Source: JAKSPM01 sp964450645 | GTDB lineage: Bacteria > Bacillota > Clostridia > Oscillospirales > Oscillospiraceae | Direction of reading: 5' to 3' | NCBI GenBank assembly: GCA_964450645.1 | Contig: CAYVEB010000005.1 | Span: forward strand, 4,357-68,356 | Length of the DNA stretch: 64,000 nucleotides | In this document: in pieces, positions 57,392 through 64,000 of the stretch | How the letters are laid out: each line of letters opens with the position of its first letter | Position numbering within the stretch: position 1 is the first letter of the stretch | The notes under the pieces: generated by a model | Database searches by the model: none | Seen by the model: only the letters and a program-made list of their open reading frames with translations | What the model was told of the DNA's origin: nothing | Translations under genes and position numbers: made by a program

Positions 57392-58808
57392 TTTTTGCTC
57401 CTTTGCGTGTCTCCGGTAAAGACGCCGCCGCAACCGACTGCCCCACGCGTCTGGTTTTTTCGTCCGGCAGCATCACCGTCATTGACTTTGCCAGTTCCGG
57501 GTATTCCTCCGCCAGGATGCGGTTGCAGGTGGCCAAAATAGTATCTCCGCCGGCACCGGACATGACCCGTCCCAGCACCATCACATATTTCACATCATAG
57601 AAGCGGCGGTACAAATTCATCGTGTGAGCCAAATAACAGCCGATGCTCTCAAAAATTTTTTTCGCCCGTTCGTCGTTGGCCTCCATCAGCGCCTGCACAG
57701 CCTTCAGCTTTTCCGCCGGCGTCATGGCGTCGTCCAAAGCGATGCCCGCGGCGGGTGCCAATTTAATCACCGCGTCCTGAGAAAAATACTTACAGCCCAC
57801 ACCGATGTCGAACGACCACTCGTCCATCATCGCCTGCTCGGACAAATCCACCGGCGCGAACGCTAACTCGTTGAACCAGCCCAGCACATTTCCCTTTTCA
57901 TCCACATAACCCACCGCCTCGCTGGTGCCCATCGCCATGCCCATGACCGCCGTAACACCCATGCCCATAGCGCCTGCCAGCGCCGTCACATCGCCGTCGT
58001 TGGCAACGACAATGGGGACGTCGCCGATTTCGGCCGCCGCGCGGTCAAAAATCGTGTGTACCAACTTGCGGACTTCCTTCTCCCGTGGCACCTGGATAAA
58101 CAGCGACGATACCATCGGCGCGTTGCCGATGAATACGCCGGCGGAGGACACGCCGATCCCGTCCACGCGCGGCATCTTCGACGCCGCCGTGCGGAAAGCC
58201 GCAACGATCTCCTCAAAATGGTATTGGGGATCCGCATGGGTCTTGGGGTGCCACACGACCTCCTCGGAATAGACCGTTTTCCCGTCGATCACCGCGGAAA
58301 CCTTGCGGTCGGAGCCGCCCGCGTCAAAGCCAATGCGGCAGCCGTCCATATGCCCGCCCACGGAAACCGAAGCGTCGTTTTCCCTGGGGAAATTTTCCTC
58401 CGTGCAGTCCACAATCTCAAATCCGCGCTCGTACACGTCAGACATAAACTGCACGTCAAACCAGCGCCGGCCGTTTTCACCCTCGCCATTTTCAAAATAG
58501 ACATACGCCGCCTGCAGCTTTTTCGCAATGGCGCTGGCGCCTAAAATGTAAACTTTAAAGCCGCCGATGGACCAGAGCAAAAACTTCACATAACGCTCCA
58601 CAAAGCGGTAGTCGGCCTCCGCCATATCGGGCGTGCCGTAAATCTTCGTCCTGCGCACCGAAACTTTCCCCTGATCCCGTTCCACGGCGATGGCAATCGG
58701 GTGGCTCGCACCGCGCAAATAGGCGTCCATCCAGGCACCAAAGGGAATAAACTGGGGATCCAGCTCCGGCAAATTCTTGATCGAATATTCAATTCCTAAA
58801 TAGTTCAT
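57381..58808 (-). CDS. ROK-family protein with N-terminal extension
   Basis: A 475-residue protein. Residues about 165-420 form a ROK/actin-like ATPase: GFDAGGSDRKVSAVIDG (phosphate 1), GIGVSSAGVFIGN, VANDGDVTALAGAMGMG (catalytic Asp) and MGMAMGTSEAVGYVDEKGN. The usual ROK zinc motif CxCGxxGC is absent. An N-terminal part of about 160 residues and a long C-terminus (LMEANDERAKKIFESIGCYL) are not standard. It may be a sugar kinase or sensor for amino sugars, given nagA after it and a sugar-kinase-like gene before it. GTGAGG precedes ATG 58808. Confidence 0.8.
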   Translation of the reverse strand: MNYLGIEYSIKNLPELDPQFIPFGAWMDAYLRGASHPIAIAVERDQGKVSVRRTKIYGTPDMAEADYRFVERYVKFLLWSIGGFKVYILGASAIAKKLQAAYVYFENGEGENGRRWFDVQFMSDVYERGFEIVDCTEENFPRENDASVSVGGHMDGCRIGFDAGGSDRKVSAVIDGKTVYSEEVVWHPKTHADPQYHFEEIVAAFRTAASKMPRVDGIGVSSAGVFIGNAPMVSSLFIQVPREKEVRKLVHTIFDRAAAEIGDVPIVVANDGDVTALAGAMGMGVTAVMGMAMGTSEAVGYVDEKGNVLGWFNELAFAPVDLSEQAMMDEWSFDIGVGCKYFSQDAVIKLAPAAGIALDDAMTPAEKLKAVQALMEANDERAKKIFESIGCYLAHTMNLYRRFYDVKYVMVLGRVMSGAGGDTILATCNRILAEEYPELAKSMTVMLPDEKTRRVGQSVAAASLPETRKGAKNDF

Positions 58809-58815
58809 TGCAACC

Positions 58816-59907
58816 TCACACGGCAGAATGTTTCGCGGACACCCTTGCGACAATGCGCTGCATTTCGTCCCAATGGGCCTCCATATCCGCCACAAGCTTC
58901 AGCTGGGCGCGTGCGCGCACCAGATTGTGATCCTCATAGGCGATTTTAAAATAGTGGTCGCCCTCCAGATAGTCCGTCAGGAAGCGAACCGCCAATTCCA
59001 GGGTAATGATTTTCGCGCCCATTGGCAGCATCTGCACCTCTTTCGCCGTCAGACTGGGGCAGACGCTCAGATAGCCCTCCGTATAAATTTCAAACAGCCG
59101 CAGATCGATGCCCATTTTCGACAGATCCTTTTCGTCCTCCGCCGCAGTTGCCGCGCCGAAGCGAATCGAATCGCCAAAATCATACACACTCAGGCCGGGC
59201 ATCACCGTGTCTAGATCCAGCACGCAAAGGGCCTTGCGCGTTACAGGATCCAGAAGCACGTTGTTCAGCTTTGTGTCGTTATGGGTCACGCGCAGAGGCA
59301 GCTCCCCACTCTCCCGCATCCGCTGGAGGGTTCCCGCCTCCTCGGCGCGGTCCAAAATAAACGCAATCTCCGCTTTCGCCGTTTTCGCGCGATCCAGAAC
59401 GTCCCGATCCAGCGCGTTTTGGAACAGCCGGTAGCGGTTGACAGTATTGTGAAACTCCGGAATCGTTTCCACCAACGTCTGCGCCGGAAAATCAGACAAC
59501 AGCTCCTGGAAACGGCCAAAGGCAATGGCGCTCTCATAAAAATCCCGCTCCGTTTCCGGGGCCTCCAGGCAAATGCCGTTGGCAAATTCATAGCAGCGCC
59601 AATACTCTCCGTCCGCGTCGACATAGTAATAGACGCCCTCGCCGGTGGGGATAAAATGCAGGGCCTCTCTGGGATCCGCGACCTTTTCCTGCAAAAAACG
59701 AGAAATTGCCCCCACGTTCTGCATGAGCGCCTGGGGGTTCTGGAACACATACTTATTAATTTTTTGCAGAATGTACCGGCATTTGGCGTCTGTTTCCACC
59801 AAAAATGTGTTGTTGATATGGCCGTGACCAAATACGCGGCAGGAAATTACATTCCCCGTAATCATAAACTGCTTAATTGCCTCATCGGTCTTTGCGTTTT
59901 GATTCAA
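58816..59907 (-). CDS. Aminoglycoside-phosphotransferase-fold kinase, N-acetylhexosamine 1-kinase-like
   Basis: A 363-residue kinase. Nucleotide loop GHGHINNTFLVE, Lys-bearing YILQKINKYVF, catalytic loop THNDTKLNNVLLD and metal-binding LDLDTVMPG. This set resembles NahK, which phosphorylates GlcNAc/GalNAc at C1 in the LNB/GNB pathway. It sits just before the ROK gene and nagA, which supports use of amino sugars. TTG 59907 is the start, with GAGGG 6 bases upstream. Confidence 0.82.
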   Translation of the reverse strand: MNQNAKTDEAIKQFMITGNVISCRVFGHGHINNTFLVETDAKCRYILQKINKYVFQNPQALMQNVGAISRFLQEKVADPREALHFIPTGEGVYYYVDADGEYWRCYEFANGICLEAPETERDFYESAIAFGRFQELLSDFPAQTLVETIPEFHNTVNRYRLFQNALDRDVLDRAKTAKAEIAFILDRAEEAGTLQRMRESGELPLRVTHNDTKLNNVLLDPVTRKALCVLDLDTVMPGLSVYDFGDSIRFGAATAAEDEKDLSKMGIDLRLFEIYTEGYLSVCPSLTAKEVQMLPMGAKIITLELAVRFLTDYLEGDHYFKIAYEDHNLVRARAQLKLVADMEAHWDEMQRIVARVSAKHSAV

Positions 59908-59981
59908 TCCGATCCCTCATTTCTTCTTTTGTTATCCTATGCGTCGCGCGGCACGCTTGTTATTCGCGCCGCCAATTATCC

Positions 59982-60686
59982 TCACAGCAAGCACAACAAG
60001 TCCGCCAGAATCGACGCGGAAAGATCTGCCGTCTGCTGTTCAAAAGCGTCAAAAGATTCCGGCGCGGAGCCATCCGCCAAATCCGACAGCACCCGCAGCA
60101 CCGCAAACGGCACGCCGTTCGCCTGCGCAACCTGCGCGATAGCGCCGCCCTCCATCTCCGCGGCCAGAGCGTGAAACGTCGCGGCCAAATCCTTTTTTTG
60201 CGCGGTACTGGAAACAAATACGTCGCCGGTCGCCACAATTCCCTGCCGGACATTTCCAACCGCCCGCGCCGCTTGCGTCAATTGCCGCACAAGCGCGCCA
60301 TCGGGCCGGAACACAGTCGGCTCCGCCGCCGAATCGCGGGCACAGATATTTCCCCTGGCGTAGCCAAAAGCGGTTACGTCAAAGTCGTGCTGCACAAGGC
60401 CCGTCGCTACAACGATATCGCCCACAGCCAGGCCCTCGCCCACGCCGCCGGCAATCCCCGTATTGATCAAATAGTCCGGATGGTAGACGTCAATGAGCAG
60501 CTGCGCGCACCTGGCGGCGTTGACCTTCCCAGGGCCGCTGCGCACGAGCACCATTGGCTTTCCGGCAAGATATCCGCTGTAAAACGTCAAGTCTCCGAAT
60601 TGCCGCGGTTTAATTTCTTCCATCCTGGCGCGGAGCAGCGAAATTTCGCTCTCCATCGCGCCAATAATCCCGGCTTTATACCGCAT
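59982..60686 (-). CDS. mtnN: 5'-methylthioadenosine/S-adenosylhomocysteine nucleosidase
   Basis: Cleaves adenine from MTA and SAH. 234 residues: N-terminal GIIGAMESEISLLRARM, phosphate-site-like GPGKVNAARCAQLL, NTGIAGGVGEGLAVGDIVV, AAEMEGGAIAQVA with the catalytic Glu, and VLSDLADGSAPESFDAF with the catalytic Asp. ATG 60686 lies inside the luxS end behind AGGAG. With luxS it forms the two-step route SAH to homocysteine. Confidence 0.95.
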   Translation of the reverse strand: MRYKAGIIGAMESEISLLRARMEEIKPRQFGDLTFYSGYLAGKPMVLVRSGPGKVNAARCAQLLIDVYHPDYLINTGIAGGVGEGLAVGDIVVATGLVQHDFDVTAFGYARGNICARDSAAEPTVFRPDGALVRQLTQAARAVGNVRQGIVATGDVFVSSTAQKKDLAATFHALAAEMEGGAIAQVAQANGVPFAVLRVLSDLADGSAPESFDAFEQQTADLSASILADLLCLL

Positions 60687-61137
60687 AGCGCATCCGCTCC
60701 TGTGACCAATTCCGCAGCACCCGCAGCATATCCTCCGCCACAGCCTTTGCACCGGGCAGGTCGTGCTCCAGGTAGTTCCCGCACTCCCAGCGCTTACCGC
60801 CGGGAATTTCTCCCGTAAATTGCGCCGCAAACGCGAACGCCTGCCGCGCCAAATTCAGCGCGTCTTCCCGGCTGACGGTGTCGCGCAGCAGCAGATAGAA
60901 CCCCGTCCTGCAGCCCATGGGGCCGACGTAGATCACCTTGTCGCCCAACGGACTGTTCCTGACATAGGTTGCTAATAAATGCTCCAATGTATGCAGTTCG
61001 CCATTTGCCAAATATTCGCCGCCGTTGGGCTTTTTCATACGCAGGTCATAGGTGACCACATCCCCGTCGATCCGGGAGACATACATTCCCTTTTCCAGAA
61101 TATCGTGGTTGACAGTAAAGCTGGCAATCGTTTTCAC
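60676..61137 (-). CDS. luxS: S-ribosylhomocysteine lyase LuxS
   Basis: Iron/zinc enzyme that makes homocysteine and DPD, the precursor of autoinducer 2. 153 residues. Metal ligands in HTLEHLLATYVR and the later Cys in WECGNYLEHDLPGA; the conserved GCRTGFYLLLRD is present. The start is GTG 61137 with GAGGAAG at a rather long distance upstream. mtnN overlaps its stop. Confidence 0.95.
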   Translation of the reverse strand: MKTIASFTVNHDILEKGMYVSRIDGDVVTYDLRMKKPNGGEYLANGELHTLEHLLATYVRNSPLGDKVIYVGPMGCRTGFYLLLRDTVSREDALNLARQAFAFAAQFTGEIPGGKRWECGNYLEHDLPGAKAVAEDMLRVLRNWSQERMRYAV

Positions 61138-61228
61138 TCGGCAAGCACTTCCTCAATGCAAAGTCCTGTTTGGCCATTATATAACAAAATAACGGAGAAG
61201 TCAACAAGATTAGCCCAAAAAATACCAT

Positions 61229-61738
61229 TTACTGTTCTTCATCTACCAAAACCTGGCATTGGCGCATGACGCTCAGCGCGGCCTGGTGGGTCCGCGGGGT
61301 CACGCCCGCGCAGCACGCGCCGTCGACGCGAACCGTCGCCTCCGGAAATTGCGCCTTGATAATCAACGCGTTGGAGATTACGCAGATGTCCGTGCAAAGG
61401 CCGACCAACTCGACCTCCTCCAGTTCCCTCTGCTCCCAACCGGTCCAGCCAAAGGTTGGCTTGTCAATGCACTGGCTGTCCGCTACATCCAGCGCGTCGC
61501 AAATCTCCCAACCCCAGGTGCCGCGGATACAGTGCTCCACGGGCAGCTGACGGCCCTCTTGCGTTTGCAGATAGTCAGAGCCGTGGGTATCCCGGGTGAA
61601 AATCACTTCGTCGCCCCGCGCCCGATACGCCGCGATTTTTTCGCGCACGTTGCCCACAATTGCCTGGGCCTCTTTCGTTCCCAGAGAACCGGTAATAAAA
61701 TCATTCTGCATGTCCACCACAATTAACGTCTTCTTCAT
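61229..61738 (-). CDS. Isochorismatase/nicotinamidase-family cysteine hydrolase
   Basis: A 169-residue hydrolase. The triad is Asp in VVDMQNDFITG, Lys in IDKPTFGW and Cys in LVGLCTDICVISNAL; FTRDTHGSDYLQTQEG and the VEHCIRGTWGWEI loop resemble nicotinamidases. It probably deamidates nicotinamide in NAD salvage, though related enzymes act on other amides. The start is ATG 61738; the ORF upstream is a shadow of the next gene. Confidence 0.88.
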   Translation of the reverse strand: MKKTLIVVDMQNDFITGSLGTKEAQAIVGNVREKIAAYRARGDEVIFTRDTHGSDYLQTQEGRQLPVEHCIRGTWGWEICDALDVADSQCIDKPTFGWTGWEQRELEEVELVGLCTDICVISNALIIKAQFPEATVRVDGACCAGVTPRTHQAALSVMRQCQVLVDEEQ

Positions 61739-61748
61739 CCATAATTCC

Positions 61749-62864
61749 TCATTTCCATACAAATTGGTTTGGATCCAAATTTCGTTCCATTTCGAGCCTT
61801 CCCCGCTTCTCCGCTCCTGTTGGCGCAAAGCCGGAGTGCTCATAAAAGCCGATTGCCGCGGCGTTGTCCGCAAAGACCCACAGCCGCAGCCGCGTCCTGC
61901 CCTGGCGGCGGGTATAGCTGACCGCCTGCCCCAGCAGCTGCGTACCAAAGCGCTTTCCGCGGTACGCCTCCTGCAAATACAGCAGCCAAAGCGTCGCCGT
62001 ATCCGGCCGCGTTTTTGACGGACACGTTGCCACCACCCCGATCGGCTTGTCTTCCAAAATCGCGGACACAACCTCGCCATGCTCCCGCAAATCTTTAAAC
62101 TGCCGCAGCAGCTCCGCATCCTGAAAATTTAAGCCCTCCATCCGCTCAATTTGATGGCACGCAGTCACAAATTCCCCCGCGTCCGTCACCGGCCGGTACC
62201 AGAGATTAAAGGCGCCGTTTCCGCTCCGCCACCATTTCTGGCGGTTGCGGGTGGAGATCTCCGGGTTCAGATGGGAATTGTCATAGATATAGTCGTAATT
62301 ATATTGCCCATTTTCATAGAAAATACGGGACACCGAGGTGTTGTCACTATGGCCGAGCGCCGGGTGCTCCGGGTCGAAAAACAGCCGCAGCAGCGCGCCG
62401 CGCAGCACGCAGCCGTGCGCGACAATCGCGATGGTCTTGCCATCATTTGCCCGGGCGGCCTCCTCCATAGCCTGGAGAAAACGATCGGTATATTCCGCAA
62501 AAGACTCCGCGCCCTCTAAGACCCAGTGCGCGGGATCGTGGTTGAAGGTGTGCATCGCCCGCGTCTCAAAATGCTCCAGATATCCAAATGGCAGATCCTC
62601 CCATCGGCCCAGAAATATCTCGCGAAACCGCCTGTCCCGGTGTAAGGGCAGATGGTTGGGACAGCAGACGGCCCGCGCCGTGACGGACGCGCGCGCCAGA
62701 TCGCTTGCATAGCAGGCGTCCACATGGATTTGGGAAAATCGGCGCTCCAGCGCCTCCAGCTGGCGCAGGCCGTTCGGGGTGGGCAGGGAGTCGTATTGCC
62801 CGTGGATGCGCCGGTAGACATTCCCCTCCGCCTCGCAGTGCCGAACCAGATAGATTTCCGTCAT
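61749..62864 (-). CDS. Histidine phosphatase / GNAT acetyltransferase fusion
   Basis: A 371-residue two-domain protein. Residues 1-205 are a phosphoglycerate-mutase-like histidine phosphatase: LVRHCEAEGN (RHC instead of the usual RHG), REIFLGRWED and VAHGCVLRGALL. After a link (EISTRNRQKWWRSGNGAFNL) residues about 225-371 are a GNAT domain with LYLQEAYRGKRFGTQLL and ADNAAAIGFYEHSGF. Substrates unknown. It overlaps the pyrF stop by one base, so it is coupled to pyrF. Confidence 0.88.
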   Translation of the reverse strand: MTEIYLVRHCEAEGNVYRRIHGQYDSLPTPNGLRQLEALERRFSQIHVDACYASDLARASVTARAVCCPNHLPLHRDRRFREIFLGRWEDLPFGYLEHFETRAMHTFNHDPAHWVLEGAESFAEYTDRFLQAMEEAARANDGKTIAIVAHGCVLRGALLRLFFDPEHPALGHSDNTSVSRIFYENGQYNYDYIYDNSHLNPEISTRNRQKWWRSGNGAFNLWYRPVTDAGEFVTACHQIERMEGLNFQDAELLRQFKDLREHGEVVSAILEDKPIGVVATCPSKTRPDTATLWLLYLQEAYRGKRFGTQLLGQAVSYTRRQGRTRLRLWVFADNAAAIGFYEHSGFAPTGAEKRGRLEMERNLDPNQFVWK

Positions 62865-63787
62865 TATAGAATCACCACATATTTTAAAAGATTATTTTTC
62901 ATCCGCTCCGCCGCGGCCACGGCCTGCGTCTGATAATCCCGCCCGTCGCTTTCGGCCAGCTTCCAAGCGCCCATCAGGCTGCGCGAAGCCGTTACGATCG
63001 CGCCGTGCCCAAGCTGGTCAAACGCGTATTGGGCGTTCTTCCCCGTTCCACCCTGGACGCCGTAGCCGGGAACCATCAAAAACAGCCGGTCATAAACTGT
63101 GCGCAGTTGCTTGAGCGCGTTGGGGTAGGTCGCGGCGGCGATGATGCCAACCTGCGAGTAGCCACATTCGCCGATCAGGCCCTTGCTCCAGCGCATCGCC
63201 ATATCCGCCATGGCCGTGTGCAAGAAGCGGTCGCCGGCAAGCAACTCCTGTACCTCATAGGCCGAACGGTTGGAGGTTTTCACAGTCAGAAACAGATTCT
63301 TGCCGCAGTCCTTGCAGAAGGGCAAAAAAGGCTTTACGCCGTCGCTGCCGGTGTAGCCGTTGATCGTAATGGCGTCCACCGTATAAGGGCGGTAGCAGGT
63401 CGAGCCGATCCGCACCCCGGCAAACAGCGCCTGGGCCAAAATCGCCGCGATATGCTCCACGTCGCAGCGCAGTAAATCCAGCGCCACATAATAGCCCTTC
63501 GCGCTGGCATACTCCGTCAGCCGCTGCAGCGTCTTCACGCCCGCTGCGCCCAGGGCATAAAAACAGGCGGACTGAAATTTGACCGCCGGAACTGTGCCCT
63601 CTAGCGCATTCAAAAGGCCGGTGCAAAAGGTCTCATAGGCGCTGGCCATTGCCTTGGGCGTTTCGCCGTGCGCGTCTATCGCCGCCGAGAGCAGATGCGG
63701 CGGGATCCACTCCGGGGTAGGATCCAGTCCGAGCATGGTGGGATTTTTTAGCTTTCGAATCGCGCCCTGCAGCACATCGATCGACAT
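62864..63787 (-). CDS. pyrF: Orotidine 5'-phosphate decarboxylase, type 2
   Basis: Final step of UMP synthesis. 307 residues, the long type-2 form. N-terminal NPTMLGLDPTPEWIP, PAVKFQSACFYALGAAGVK, the active-site core VALDLLRCDVEHIAA and NGYTGSDGVKPFL, and the C-terminal GYGVQGG phosphate site with VTASRSLMGAW. AAAAGGAG precedes ATG 63787. It heads the pyrF, phosphatase-GNAT, hydrolase run and has its own promoter. Confidence 0.95.
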   Translation of the reverse strand: MSIDVLQGAIRKLKNPTMLGLDPTPEWIPPHLLSAAIDAHGETPKAMASAYETFCTGLLNALEGTVPAVKFQSACFYALGAAGVKTLQRLTEYASAKGYYVALDLLRCDVEHIAAILAQALFAGVRIGSTCYRPYTVDAITINGYTGSDGVKPFLPFCKDCGKNLFLTVKTSNRSAYEVQELLAGDRFLHTAMADMAMRWSKGLIGECGYSQVGIIAAATYPNALKQLRTVYDRLFLMVPGYGVQGGTGKNAQYAFDQLGHGAIVTASRSLMGAWKLAESDGRDYQTQAVAAAERMKNNLLKYVVIL

Positions 63788-63827
63788 AATACCACTCCTT
63801 TTCCTTAAACTGCATCTTATTTTCTCT

Positions 63828-63856
63828 ATTGTACCATGATTTAACCTGTTTCGCAA
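63828..63856 (-). promoter_or_regulatory. Sigma-A promoter of pyrF
   Basis: On the minus strand TTGCGA (63856-63851), a 17-base spacer and TACAAT (63833-63828), with TGG before the -10 box. It lies about 40 bases upstream of the pyrF start. No PyrR-type attenuator fits in so short a leader. Confidence 0.65.
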
Positions 63857-64000
63857 TCGCTAAAATGCCTATAAATTCAAGAAAATTCAATATATAGAAC
63901 CTCTAAAATCTTCGAAAAAACAGGGCAGTTAGTAACAAATTAGTATCAAATTTCTGAACTGTCCCTAGTGCATTCCAACTCAGCAAACCCGTTTGCTCTG
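63857..64000. other. AT-rich window end with imperfect hairpin
   Basis: No gene is visible. GGGCAGTTAG near 63924 and CTGAACTGTCCC near 63953 can pair with two bulges and may be the terminator of a gene lying beyond the window edge. Confidence 0.35.

Noticed and set aside
60687..60830. Longer N-terminus of the mtnN frame
   Set aside because: It lies inside luxS in another frame and ATG 60686 has its own AGGAG.

Overview
The window reads as the chromosome of an endospore-forming, Gram-positive member of the Clostridia, most like the Oscillospiraceae/Ruminococcaceae. Evidence is the sporulation genes yqfC/yqfD/ylbJ/gerW, the fused ispH-rpsA gene, scpA/scpB with DUF2953 and gerW, a lipoteichoic-acid-synthase-type enzyme, D,D-carboxypeptidases, strong GGAGG ribosome binding sites and frequent TTG/GTG starts. 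The DNA is fairly GC-rich for this group. Most genes lie on the minus strand. I found no rRNA, tRNA, CRISPR array, intact insertion sequence or recognisable defence system.

Layout. 1-7.2 kb: rsmD (cut by the edge), uvrC, an HPr-type protein, mutS2, recO, yqzL-like and era. 7.3-11.7 kb: ybeY, phoH, yqfD, yqfC, then divergent ylbJ and a small Cys-rich protein. 11.9-15.5 kb: a DUF362 protein, a two-component system and a ComEA-like protein. 15.6-18.5 kb (plus): dacF, family-4 uracil-DNA glycosylase, exoA. 18.5-23.7 kb: a hairpin-rich repeat, polysaccharide deacetylase, an unknown protein behind a hairpin that occludes its ribosome binding site, a solitary MazF toxin, alanine racemase, a GerS-like lipoprotein and nnrD. 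24-28 kb: an LtaS-like enzyme with C-terminal SLH modules, a membrane protein and a C_GCAxxG_C_C protein. 28.3-37.6 kb: ispH-rpsA, plsC, cmk, a frameshifted BaiN-type flavoprotein, rluB, dacB, gerW, DUF2953, scpB, scpA and a site-2 protease. 37.8-44.5 kb: a protein quality-control block (engB, lon, clpX, clpP, tig). 44.7-49.9 kb: metallophosphoesterase, a shortened threonine-synthase-like protein, dipeptidase, yraN, rnhB, rbgA, lepB and rplS.

50-56.2 kb is the accessory part. It holds a Na/Pi cotransporter behind TTAACA repeats that look like a Pho box, a frameshifted IS3-family transposase remnant, other gene scraps, a DUF11-repeat protein without a signal peptide behind a 17-bp hairpin, a lipoprotein serpin and a sigma-factor gene broken by two short tandem duplications. 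56.2-64 kb returns to metabolism: nagA, a ROK-family protein and a sugar-kinase-like protein (amino-sugar salvage), then mtnN and luxS (S-adenosylhomocysteine recycling), a nicotinamidase-like hydrolase, a histidine phosphatase/GNAT fusion and pyrF.

The observations I rate highest are: clpX with ACG where ATG is expected; the compact threonine-synthase-like protein lacking the catalytic half; the LtaS-SLH fusion; the serpin beside a decaying sigma factor; the signal-less DUF11 protein; the Pho-box repeats before the phosphate transporter; and an intergenic repeat with nested hairpins that seems to have a degenerate second copy. All calls are by eye from the sequence; no search was run.
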